Positions 15,461-23,485 of a DNA stretch of 24,261 nt are shown piece by piece. The position numbers and the translations under genes are program-made. The first letter of the stretch is position 1; each line of letters starts with the position of its first letter. The DNA is taken from NCBI GenBank assembly GCA_017620055.1, contig JAFZRD010000189.1, positions 1-24,261 on the forward strand, in the 5' to 3' direction. Source of the stretch: Lachnospiraceae bacterium. Lineage in GTDB: Bacteria; Bacillota_A; Clostridia; Lachnospirales; Lachnospiraceae. Under the pieces are notes generated by a model. That model did not search any database and had not been told where the DNA came from. It saw only the letters and a program-made list of their open reading frames with translations.

Positions 15461-16780
15461 ATGCCGAACGATAAGAACAACAGATACGGAAAGGAATTCG
15501 AAAAAGCCTGGACCGAAGGCATGAAGAACAATGACTGGTCATTTCTGAACGATGTCATTGTAAAGAGTGTCGATAATTTTCTCGACGGTGTCGGTGACAG
15601 GATGAACGATGCACTTGCCTCATCGAAGAACGTATCGCCAAATGCGGTACCGTTGTCGCAAAGACGCGAGGACTTTTCAGGCAATACGCAGACTGCGAAC
15701 ATGCAGAGAAAGCTTCACGAGGAGCGCAGAAGAGTCCGTGAGGAAATGGAGCGGCAGCGCAGGGAGCGCGAAGCGGCAAGACGGTCAAAGCGGCTCGCAA
15801 AAAGAGGAGAGCCGACGACTCAGCTGGCATTTCCGTACAACAACTCGGCCTCTGCCATGTCCACGGTCAACTGCATCATAGGCGGTATCGGGACCGGTTT
15901 TACCGGGCTGTGGGCACTTGTCAGATTCGTATCAGCGGGGCTTACACTTTCCAATCTGTTCTTTCCGGTGGCACTTGTCGGTGTATTCGCGCTCGTTCTC
16001 GGAAAAGGTGTCCGTCAGGGCAAGATGGCTACGCTTGCAAACCGCTACGTGGAGATAATCGGTAAGAGGCAGTATATAGATATTTCGACACTGGCTCTTT
16101 CGGCCAACAAGTCGGAGAGAAAAGTGCTCCGCGAACTAAAGAAACTGCTGAGCCTCGGGTATTTTCCGCAGGGACATATAGACAGGGACGGCAAGACGTT
16201 CATCCTGACAGATGAAGTGTTCAATCACTATCTTGAACTTGAGACACATTCTTCTTCAAACGTCATAGATACGACTGCACGAAGCGAAGATGAACAGGAA
16301 TTCCCGGAGCTTCCGCCGGAAGAGTCTGCGGAGCTGTCCCGTATGATAAGAGAGGGGAACGATCATATTTCCCGTATCAGGGCTCTTAACAACGATATCC
16401 CGGGGATAGAGATATCAGCCAAACTTGACAGGCTCGAAGGACTTCTGAAAGAGATATTCGCACGGATCAGGGAGCATCCGGAGCAGATGTCGAGGATCCA
16501 TGAACTCATGGATTATTATCTGCCCACATCGGTCAAACTTGTCGATGCTTACAGGGAGTATGACAGGGTGAGCGAGCCGGGCAGGGAGATACTTGAAGCA
16601 AAGCGTGACATAGAAAATACCATGGACACGATAAACGATGCCCTCGGAAAGCTTCTCAACAAGCTGTTCAAGGACTCGGTCCTCGATGTCACGACGGATG
16701 CCCAGGTGCTTAAGACCGTATTGGTACAAAAAGGCCTTACAACCGGAATGGAAGGCGTGAAAGGAGATAAAAATGAGTGA
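15461..16780 (+). CDS. xpaC: XpaC-like protein (5-bromo-4-chloroindolyl phosphate hydrolysis family)
   Basis: A 439-aa protein from the preferred start (eight residues longer from 15437). The order is an N-terminal amphipathic part (1-60), a strongly basic coiled stretch rich in Arg and Glu (about 81-115), two hydrophobic helices (about 133-157 and 162-181), and a winged-helix-looking region beginning RYVEIIGKRQYIDISTLA with the XpaC-type VLRELKKLLSLGYFP helix. An acidic linker and a long C-terminal helical bundle follow (about 300-430). The family name comes from an early B. subtilis phenotype and the molecular role is not established. XpaC genes are typically paired with telA, as here, where the stop overlaps the telA start by 8 nt. 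Association with the membrane is predicted. Confidence 0.82.
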   Translation: MPNDKNNRYGKEFEKAWTEGMKNNDWSFLNDVIVKSVDNFLDGVGDRMNDALASSKNVSPNAVPLSQRREDFSGNTQTANMQRKLHEERRRVREEMERQRREREAARRSKRLAKRGEPTTQLAFPYNNSASAMSTVNCIIGGIGTGFTGLWALVRFVSAGLTLSNLFFPVALVGVFALVLGKGVRQGKMATLANRYVEIIGKRQYIDISTLALSANKSERKVLRELKKLLSLGYFPQGHIDRDGKTFILTDEVFNHYLELETHSSSNVIDTTARSEDEQEFPELPPEESAELSRMIREGNDHISRIRALNNDIPGIEISAKLDRLEGLLKEIFARIREHPEQMSRIHELMDYYLPTSVKLVDAYREYDRVSEPGREILEAKRDIENTMDTINDALGKLLNKLFKDSVLDVTTDAQVLKTVLVQKGLTTGMEGVKGDKNE

Positions 16781-17936
16781 AGTAATTGATGCCCAGGTAA
16801 CAGATCTGAAGGAGGCCGAGAGCGTGACGGGAGCGGATCCGTTCATGGATCTTATGAGCGCACCGAAACCGGCCGAGATCGTGGAAGCAAAAGAGGATGA
16901 TCTCTCACCGGAAGAGCAGGCACAGGTCGAGAAGTTCATGTCGCAGATCGATATAAGGAATTCCCAGCTCGTGCTCCAGTACGGCGCTGCGGCGCAGAAG
17001 AACGTGGCTGATTTTTCCGAAGGAGCGTTAAAGAGCGTACGGACCAAGGATATGGGCGAGATCGGAAACATGCTCACGGGAGTCGTTACGGAACTGAAAG
17101 GGTTCTCGGTTGAAGAACAGAAGGGCGGATTCCTCGGGCTGTTCAAGAAAACGGGAAACCAGCTCACATCGCTCAAGGCAAAATACGACAAAGCCGAAGT
17201 CAATGTCAACAAGATAAGCAAGGCAATGGAAGGACACCAGCAGGTACTCCTTAAGGATGTTGCGATGCTCGACAAGATGTATGACGAGAACCTTGACTAC
17301 TTCAAGCAGCTCAGTCTGTACATAATAGCCGGCAAGAAGAAGCTTGACGAGGCCAAGACAAAGGAGCTTCCGGAACTTCTTCAAAAAGCCGAGGAATCGG
17401 GACTGCAGGAAGACTCTCAGGCTGCAAGGGATTACGCTTCGATGATCGAGAGATTCGAGAAGAAGATATATGACCTTGAGCTTACGAGAAACATCTCAAT
17501 GCAGATGGCTCCGCAGATCCGTCTGATCCAGAGCAACGATACGGTCATGGCCGAGAAGATACAGTCAACGCTCGTGAACACCATCCCTCTGTGGAAGAGC
17601 CAGATGGTCATCGCGATCGGACTGGATCATTCACAGGATGCCGCAAGGGCTCAGCGCGAAGTTACGGATATGACGAACGAGCTTCTCAAGAAGAACGCAG
17701 AGGCACTCAAGATCGCGTCCGTCGAATCCGCAAAGGAAAGCGAAAGGGGTATCGTCGACATCGAGACTCTTACGACAACGAACCAGATGCTCATCGAGAC
17801 TTTTGATGAGGTTATGCAGATACAGGCCGAAGGAAGAGCCAAGAGACAGGCTGCCGAAGTCGAGCTCGGACGTATCGAAACGGAAATGAAAGATAAGATA
17901 CTGCAGATCAGCAGGGAAAGTCTGAAGGTTGAATAG
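16773..17936 (+). CDS. telA: TelA-family toxic anion resistance protein
   Basis: A 387-aa soluble, almost entirely helical protein of the TelA/KlaA family (PF05816), near the usual length of about 380. Family features include LRTKDMGEIGNML-like segments (VRTKDMGEIGNML here), GFSVEEQKGGFLGLFKK, the KISKAMEGHQQVLLKDVAMLDKMYDENLDYF helix and the conserved IPLWKSQMVIAIGLDHSQDAAR region. A glutamate-rich C-terminal coil contains TTTNQMLIETFDEVMQIQ. Members were named for tellurite resistance on plasmids, but chromosomal Firmicute copies are linked to cell-envelope stress, and the biochemical role is unknown. AAGGAG at 16761 gives a well-spaced site. The stop overlaps the TTG start of the first EAL gene by 8 nt, giving tight coupling to c-di-GMP signalling. 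Confidence 0.9.
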   Translation: MSEVIDAQVTDLKEAESVTGADPFMDLMSAPKPAEIVEAKEDDLSPEEQAQVEKFMSQIDIRNSQLVLQYGAAAQKNVADFSEGALKSVRTKDMGEIGNMLTGVVTELKGFSVEEQKGGFLGLFKKTGNQLTSLKAKYDKAEVNVNKISKAMEGHQQVLLKDVAMLDKMYDENLDYFKQLSLYIIAGKKKLDEAKTKELPELLQKAEESGLQEDSQAARDYASMIERFEKKIYDLELTRNISMQMAPQIRLIQSNDTVMAEKIQSTLVNTIPLWKSQMVIAIGLDHSQDAARAQREVTDMTNELLKKNAEALKIASVESAKESERGIVDIETLTTTNQMLIETFDEVMQIQAEGRAKRQAAEVELGRIETEMKDKILQISRESLKVE

Positions 17937-19854
17937 TTTTATCAGTTTTGATCTTTGCGGCCTCCTCGTTGAGGCGCTGATAATAGTATCTCTTGTGGTG
18001 CGCAGGATGACAAGGGGCCGTCTGAACAGATGGGCTCTTGTTCTCGTTGCGGATATTGTCGTGGCTACCGTCGCGGACATGCTCGGTCTCATTCTCGAGA
18101 GGATGGGAAGCGGGTATGTCATCCTTAAGTACATCACGAATGCTTTCGTGCTGTGGGGCACGTGCATGACGAGTGTGATCTTCTGCGGATTCCTGTTCGC
18201 ACTCATCGGCATATGGCATAAGCTCCATGAGCGTAAGGCACTGTCGTACACATACTATATACCGATATTTGTAATAACGGCGCTCGTGTTCATCGTCAAT
18301 CCGTTTACGAAGATGATCTATTACATAGACGGTAACGGCATTTATCACAGGGGACCGATGTTCTATTCGCTGTATGCTCTCGCATATATGTACATGTTCG
18401 TCGGATATTTCGAGATGATCAAGTACCGCAGGCTCTTTAACTCGCGGAAACTGTTCAGCGTTGTGATGGTGTTTGTCATTATGGTGTCATCTAGCATCTA
18501 CCAGGCGATCCATCCGGAACACTGCATTCAGATGTTCTTCACATCCGTCGCTTTCTTCATGATGATGATTGGGGTACAGTCACCGGAAGAGAGGATGCAC
18601 GGATCCACGGGGCTGTTCTCGATGAATGCGTATATCCAGGATATCAACAGGTATCACGAACTTAATGCGCCGGTCGGTATCACTCTGTCGGTGATGACCA
18701 ACTACAGTGCGCTCATAGAGATGCTCGGATACTTTACGGTCCAGGAGATAATCGTAGCACTTGCGAAAAGGCTTGAGGAATGGGCAAAGCAGTGCAGGGC
18801 CGATGTCGATCTGTATTATCTGGGCGGCGGAAGATATGCGGTTATCACCGATGACAGATATGAGGATGACATGATCAGGATCGCGCAGGAGATCAATGCC
18901 GTACTGGCCCGCGAGATCGAGATAAGCGAGATGTCGGTAAAGGCAATGAACAATGTCTGTTTCATCGCCTGCCCCAAAGACATCGATGATCCGAAGTTTT
19001 TGATCTCGTTTGACGGCCGTCTCGAGATGGAAGCATATACGGGAGAACTACGCTATGCGGAGAAACTGTTTGACAAGAAGCGTTTCGAACTGCGCCATGA
19101 TATCGCTAAAGTCATTGACCGCGCTTTTTCGGATGATCTGTTCTATCTGGAATATCAGCCGGTCTATTCCGCAAAGGACAAAAGGTTTGTGCGCGCGGAA
19201 GCATTCCTGCGGCTCAACGATCCGGAATTCGGACAGATCAGGCCCGATATACTTATAGGTGAGGCGGAGAGACTGAATTCGATACACGCCATAACCGCAT
19301 ATGTTATCGAAGAGGCATGCAGGTTCGTATCGATGCCGGAGTTTCTTCTGATGGGGCTTGAATTTGTGGAGATCAACCTTTCACCGGTACAGTGTATGTG
19401 GAGCGACCTTCTGAGTGTCATGCTGTCGACGCTCAAGACATACAATGTCCAGCCGAAGAACATATGCTTCAACATCACGGACGTGGATGGCAAGGATATG
19501 TTTGAGAAGATGAGGGACAATGTCAATGCGCTCTCCCAGGTCGGTTTCGTGATATTCATGGATGATTTCGGAGCAGGTATATTCGAGGTCGAACGTATAG
19601 CCAAGATGCCGCTGTCCGGTATCAAACTCGACAGGACTTTTGTACGTGAAGGCATGAGGGGTGACAACAGTGCGGTGTTTGAAGGCAGCCTTCGTATGAT
19701 CGAGGACCTCGAGATCGATCCGGTCGCGGTAGGTGTCGAAGATGAGGAAATGAAGATGAGGCTTGAGAGCCTCGGATGTAACTATATGCAGGGTTATCAC
19801 TTCTGCAGGCCGCTTTCAAAGAGCGAACTGATAAGATTCATTCTGATGAGATAG
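17929..19854 (+). CDS. 7-TM protein with degenerate GGDEF and degenerate EAL domains
   Basis: A 641-aa membrane signalling protein. Seven hydrophobic segments (about 8-24, 35-56, 64-95, 108-124, 143-162, 176-192, 199-216) precede a GGDEF-like region (about 222-350) in which the signature reads GGGRY (299-303). The EAL domain (about 395-641) keeps E424 of EAF, N483, D545, D546, K566 and Q621. It has lost the metal-binding Glu of EITE (N515) and the Glu of AEGVE (V601), so hydrolysis is unlikely. Binding of c-di-GMP or regulation of a partner is more plausible. The TTG start overlaps telA; later Met codons would cut into the first helix, and EAL2 has a matching N-terminal helix. The protein is paralogous to the next gene over its whole length. 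Confidence 0.85.
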   Translation: MNSFISFDLCGLLVEALIIVSLVVRRMTRGRLNRWALVLVADIVVATVADMLGLILERMGSGYVILKYITNAFVLWGTCMTSVIFCGFLFALIGIWHKLHERKALSYTYYIPIFVITALVFIVNPFTKMIYYIDGNGIYHRGPMFYSLYALAYMYMFVGYFEMIKYRRLFNSRKLFSVVMVFVIMVSSSIYQAIHPEHCIQMFFTSVAFFMMMIGVQSPEERMHGSTGLFSMNAYIQDINRYHELNAPVGITLSVMTNYSALIEMLGYFTVQEIIVALAKRLEEWAKQCRADVDLYYLGGGRYAVITDDRYEDDMIRIAQEINAVLAREIEISEMSVKAMNNVCFIACPKDIDDPKFLISFDGRLEMEAYTGELRYAEKLFDKKRFELRHDIAKVIDRAFSDDLFYLEYQPVYSAKDKRFVRAEAFLRLNDPEFGQIRPDILIGEAERLNSIHAITAYVIEEACRFVSMPEFLLMGLEFVEINLSPVQCMWSDLLSVMLSTLKTYNVQPKNICFNITDVDGKDMFEKMRDNVNALSQVGFVIFMDDFGAGIFEVERIAKMPLSGIKLDRTFVREGMRGDNSAVFEGSLRMIEDLEIDPVAVGVEDEEMKMRLESLGCNYMQGYHFCRPLSKSELIRFILMR

Positions 19855-19863
19855 GGTATTGTT

Positions 19864-21798
19864 ATGGGTAATGATGTAGCCTCATATGATTATTGCGCAC
19901 TGGCGCTGCTGACTATAATCGTGGTCTACTATTTCCGCACCACCGTGCGCGGTACATACAGGGCCATGGTGATGTCGCTCATCGTATTTGCGACGATGGC
20001 AGCGGCTGCGTGCGATGCAACAAGAGTCAGGTTTGCGGGCCTTGATGTCGTTTCCGACTTCAGGTTCCTGAACGTGAACTTCGCCTATTTCCTGTCTCTG
20101 GCATTCATACCGTTCCTGTTCCTCATATACGTTCTCGCGACGACCGATATGTGGCACAAGATCACCATGCTTTGGATGCATGTTGTCATGTGTATCTTTC
20201 CGATGTTTGTGTATGTGTCCGTTCTTGTGCTCAATTTCTTCTATCCGGTCGCGTTCAGGGTCATTCCGGGGAAGGATCTTGCGGTGTATGCCGGATATTA
20301 TCTCGGATATATCGTTTTCGTGCTGTACATGTTCATAACGTTCATGTTCGTCAAGAGAAACCTTGAACCTATCGACAGGAAGAGGTATTACGTTCTTCTC
20401 GCACCGATCACGATAGTTCTGCTCGGCATGATAATACAGATGATCCTGCCGAGACATCACATACTTTGCTTTACGATCACGATGTGTATCATGACGCTGA
20501 TACTTATCAACAAGAGGGTGGAGGACTCGATCGATCCTTCGACCGGAATGCACACATACAAAGTGTTTGCCGAGGATATGGATACCAATTTCAAGAGCGG
20601 CAAACAGATGGAACTGATCCTCCTGAACATAGTCAATTTCAAATATGCAATGAGGATGGTCGGATATGATGCGATGCTGGCGATGATGTCGCCCGTTTCC
20701 GCGGAGATACTCCGTATCATGAGGAAGTATCATGCACAGTTCATGTGTTACTACAACGGCGACGGCAAGTTCGCGATAGAACTGTCCAGAAAGCATTTTG
20801 CTTTCGCGTCCGAGATAGCCGATGAGATAGGCCGCACGATCAGACAGAACATAAGGATGGAGATATCGGATTTCGAACTTGAGATCAATACATGCCTTGT
20901 CGTCTGCCCCGATGACATCTCGGACATCAATTCGCTGTTCATGCTCATAACCGATCTTGACAAGGCCCAGTCGCAGGGCAGGGTCGTATCGGCTTCGAGC
21001 ATTACCGCCACCGATGATTTCAAGATCAAAAAAGAGATGTCGGCGATAATAGAACGTGCGCTCACAAACCATTATTTTTCGGTGTTCTATCAGCCCATAT
21101 ATGATACGAAGACCGGAAAGTTCTCTTCTGCCGAAGCGCTGCTGCGCCTAAGAGATCCGAAGTACGGATATATCTCTCCGGAGATGTTCATACCGATCGC
21201 CGAGAAGAACGGAGCTATCCATTCGATCGGAAGCTTTGTTCTCGAAGAGGTCGTCAAGTTCATTGCATCCCCTGATTTTGAAGATCTCGGAGTGGATTAT
21301 ATCGAGATCAATCTGTCGGCTATGCAGTGCCTCAGGGGCGACCTTGCCGAGGAGATCATCAGCCTTTGCAGCAGATACGATGTCGATCATGAGAAGATCA
21401 ATCTCGAGATCACGGAGACAGCCAGTGCTTATTCACAGTCGAAGCTATACGGCAATATCTCGACGCTCTCGGAACACGGATTCTCATTCTCGCTTGACGA
21501 TTTCGGTACCGGATACAGCAACCTTATGAGGATAGCCTCACTGCCGCTTGATATCATCAAACTTGACAGGGCGTTCGTTATCATGGAGGAGAGCGGAGGA
21601 CATCATATCATAATCAGAAACCTGATCGGGATGATCAAGAGCATGAAGAAGAAGGTAGTGGTCGAGGGGATAGAGACCAAAGAGATGCTCGATTCGTTCA
21701 CCGAGATGGGTGCCGATGAAGTACAGGGGTTCTATTTCTCGAGACCTCTCACCAAACAGGCTTATATCAGATTCCTGAAAGAGAAGGCTACCGCCTGA
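19864..21798 (+). CDS. 7-TM protein with degenerate GGDEF and catalytically complete EAL domain
   Basis: A 644-aa membrane-bound probable c-di-GMP phosphodiesterase. Hydrophobic segments run from about residue 8 to 217 with the same layout as the preceding paralogue. The GGDEF-like region (about 223-375) has GDGKF (299-303) in place of the signature and should not make c-di-GMP. The EAL domain (about 395-644) has EALLR (E424), N483, E515 and E518 of LEITET, D545 and D546 of DDFGTG, K566, E601 of VEGIET and Q621, the full set for metal-dependent hydrolysis to pGpG. The ATG is 9 nt after the previous stop with only a weak AGGGT site, consistent with coupled translation. It is probably the active partner of the degenerate upstream copy. 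The N-terminal helices may sense a membrane or extracellular signal; the ligand is unknown. Confidence 0.9.
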   Translation: MGNDVASYDYCALALLTIIVVYYFRTTVRGTYRAMVMSLIVFATMAAAACDATRVRFAGLDVVSDFRFLNVNFAYFLSLAFIPFLFLIYVLATTDMWHKITMLWMHVVMCIFPMFVYVSVLVLNFFYPVAFRVIPGKDLAVYAGYYLGYIVFVLYMFITFMFVKRNLEPIDRKRYYVLLAPITIVLLGMIIQMILPRHHILCFTITMCIMTLILINKRVEDSIDPSTGMHTYKVFAEDMDTNFKSGKQMELILLNIVNFKYAMRMVGYDAMLAMMSPVSAEILRIMRKYHAQFMCYYNGDGKFAIELSRKHFAFASEIADEIGRTIRQNIRMEISDFELEINTCLVVCPDDISDINSLFMLITDLDKAQSQGRVVSASSITATDDFKIKKEMSAIIERALTNHYFSVFYQPIYDTKTGKFSSAEALLRLRDPKYGYISPEMFIPIAEKNGAIHSIGSFVLEEVVKFIASPDFEDLGVDYIEINLSAMQCLRGDLAEEIISLCSRYDVDHEKINLEITETASAYSQSKLYGNISTLSEHGFSFSLDDFGTGYSNLMRIASLPLDIIKLDRAFVIMEESGGHHIIIRNLIGMIKSMKKKVVVEGIETKEMLDSFTEMGADEVQGFYFSRPLTKQAYIRFLKEKATA

Positions 21799-21829
21799 GC
21801 TGACGGATGATCTGATGTTCGATAAATGA

Positions 21830-21862
21830 TTGGAAAAATATTCGAATTTCTGATATTATAAT
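21830..21862 (+). promoter_or_regulatory. Promoter for the HDOD gene, with 8-bp palindrome in the spacer
   Basis: TTGGAA (21830-21835) is followed after 18 bp by TATTAT (21854-21859), preceded by TGA as an extended -10. A perfect TATAAT at 21857-21862 overlaps it in an alternative register. The spacer contains the palindrome ATTCGAAT (21840-21847), a possible operator. A leader of about 20 nt would carry the AAGGAGGAG site at 21872-21880. Confidence 0.55.
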
Positions 21863-21885
21863 GTCAGGAAGAAGGAGGAGACAAA

Positions 21886-23127
21886 ATGCTTGCGACACTA
21901 ATTCCATTATTTGACGGAAATTCGGCTGTATGCGCATATTCACTGTTCGCGCAGAAGCAGAATTACCTGCGTAATCCGAGTATGCTCGGAACGGGTTCGC
22001 TTGACGGAGCCGGTACGATACTCGGTCTGGAGGTTGTTGAGAGTCTCGGAGCCGGGACACTTGCCGATAATCAGGAAGTATTCGTGGAGCTGTCCAAGAT
22101 ATCCATATTCTCTCCGATAGAAGAGAACTGTTCGATGCCTCACGAGAAGGTCGTTCTGCTGTTCGATCATACGATCCCGGCCGATCAGACGTACATCAAG
22201 AGACTCCAGCAGCTCAAGTTCATGAACTACAAGCTTGCGATCAGGAAGCTCGCGATAGAGCAGTTCGAGGAATATGCACCGATACTCGGACTTCTTGATT
22301 ACATCATGCTTGATTACAAGAAGATCAACATGGTTGCTGCCCGCAATTTCTTCTCCAAAGTATATCCGGACATCAAGCTGATCGCCGTCAATGTTGACTC
22401 GATCGAGGATTACGAGGAGCTTGCCAAGGGCGGTGCCTATTCACTGTACGAAGGTGATTTTTACAGACTTCCGGTAACGAAGGGCTCGACAAAGGTCGCA
22501 CCTTTGAAGGTCAATTACATAGAACTTCTGAAGATCGTCAACAACCCGGACTTCGAACTGACGAAGGCTGCCGATATCATCGGACGTGATACGGCGCTTG
22601 TAATCGAACTTCTCCGCATGGTCAACCATATGGCCATCAATTCGGAGATCACATCTATAAGACATGCGGCTGCAATGCTCGGACAGAAGGAACTGAAGAA
22701 GTGGATCAACGCGGTAGTATCGCACGAACTGTGTGCCGACAAGCCGAACGAGATCACAAGGCTCTCACTGCTTCGCGCCAAGTTCGCCGAGAATCTTGCT
22801 CCGACGTTTGAGATGGCGGCACTTTCCTCAGAACTGTTCCTGATGGGACTGTTCTCGGTACTTGATATCATCCTTGACAAGCCGATGAAAGAAGCACTTC
22901 AGATGGTCAACGTATCCAAGGAGATCACGGAGGCACTCGTTGAGAGAAAGGGTGATCTTGCCAAGGTATTCGAGTTCATCACATGCTACGAGATAGCACA
23001 GTGGTCAGAACTCTCAAGACAGATGATCGTCTACAACATAAACGAAGCACCCGTGTACGATGCGTATGTTGAAGCACTTGCATGGTACAGGGATCTGTTC
23101 GGAACGGCTCAGGACAGCAAGAAGTGA
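21886..23127 (+). CDS. YuxH-like HDOD-domain signalling protein with vestigial EAL domain
   Basis: A 413-aa soluble protein. The N-terminal half (about 1-200) has the EAL-type fold plan seen in YuxH proteins: a PLFDGNSAVCAYSLFAQ strand-turn-strand, a VFVELSKISIF segment and LDYIMLDYKKI. None of the catalytic EAL residues is kept. The C-terminal half (about 208-400) is an HDOD domain: VNYIELLKIVNNPDFELTKAADIIGRD, LLRMVNH, and ITSIRHAAAMLGQKELKKWI. HDOD domains look like HD hydrolases but lack metal ligands and serve as signalling adaptors. It has a strong AAGGAGGAG site 5-6 nt before ATG 21886 and its own promoter, separating it from the EAL operon upstream. Regulation of motility or of other c-di-GMP proteins is known for relatives; the role here is unproven. 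Confidence 0.88.
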   Translation: MLATLIPLFDGNSAVCAYSLFAQKQNYLRNPSMLGTGSLDGAGTILGLEVVESLGAGTLADNQEVFVELSKISIFSPIEENCSMPHEKVVLLFDHTIPADQTYIKRLQQLKFMNYKLAIRKLAIEQFEEYAPILGLLDYIMLDYKKINMVAARNFFSKVYPDIKLIAVNVDSIEDYEELAKGGAYSLYEGDFYRLPVTKGSTKVAPLKVNYIELLKIVNNPDFELTKAADIIGRDTALVIELLRMVNHMAINSEITSIRHAAAMLGQKELKKWINAVVSHELCADKPNEITRLSLLRAKFAENLAPTFEMAALSSELFLMGLFSVLDIILDKPMKEALQMVNVSKEITEALVERKGDLAKVFEFITCYEIAQWSELSRQMIVYNINEAPVYDAYVEALAWYRDLFGTAQDSKK

Positions 23128-23146
23128 TTCGGGATCGACGCGGCCT

Positions 23147-23440
23147 ATGATGGGGTATGAGATTACATCAATCGAAGATAACCGGATCTACATCAAGCAC
23201 GATTATCGGGACGAACTGGACGGTTTCATACTGCTGCTCAAGAGTATAGAAGGGGATATCGGCGGCAGGATAATCCAGATGGACGGAGACGATATCCGCT
23301 ACATGATCCAGAACGATCCTTACGATCTTGTTTTCAAATGGGACGTTACGAGCGGTACGGCGGTGATCGTACCGGAAGGTACTGATATCGATGCGGTCAT
23401 AAGGCTGCTGGAAGATCATTTCGACAAGCTTAATAACTGA
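23147..23440 (+). CDS. Small hypothetical protein, 97 aa
   Basis: A 97-aa acidic soluble protein that I do not recognise. It has no signal peptide, Cys or membrane segment. It reads as alternating beta strands and helices (YEITSIEDNRIYIKHDYR, then FILLLKSIEG, and a C-terminal TDIDAVIRLLEDHFDKL helix), which would suit a small alpha/beta adaptor. Two adjacent ATGs (23147 and 23150) can serve as start, and no good ribosome binding site precedes them, so the N-terminus is uncertain; a longer frame back to 23060 would overlap the HDOD gene. It follows the HDOD stop by 19 nt and ends just before a terminator, so it is probably co-transcribed with the HDOD gene. Confidence 0.65.
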   Translation: MMGYEITSIEDNRIYIKHDYRDELDGFILLLKSIEGDIGGRIIQMDGDDIRYMIQNDPYDLVFKWDVTSGTAVIVPEGTDIDAVIRLLEDHFDKLNN

Positions 23441-23446
23441 TAACGG

Positions 23447-23476
23447 GCTCCTTCGTCAGCGGAGGAGCTTTTTCTT
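23447..23476 (+). terminator. Intrinsic terminator ending the HDOD unit
   Basis: A 9-bp stem GCTCCTTCG (23447-23455) pairs with CGGAGGAGC (23460-23468), with one G-T wobble and a 4-nt TCAG loop. It is followed by TTTTTCTT. It lies only 9 bp before the priA start codon. Confidence 0.8.
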
Positions 23477-23485
23477 ACGGACAAA

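Noticed and set aside
19882..21072. 396-aa open frame on the - strand
   Set aside because: It is antisense to the second 7-TM EAL gene, with an abnormal His/Arg/Asp-rich composition and no ribosome binding site or domain.
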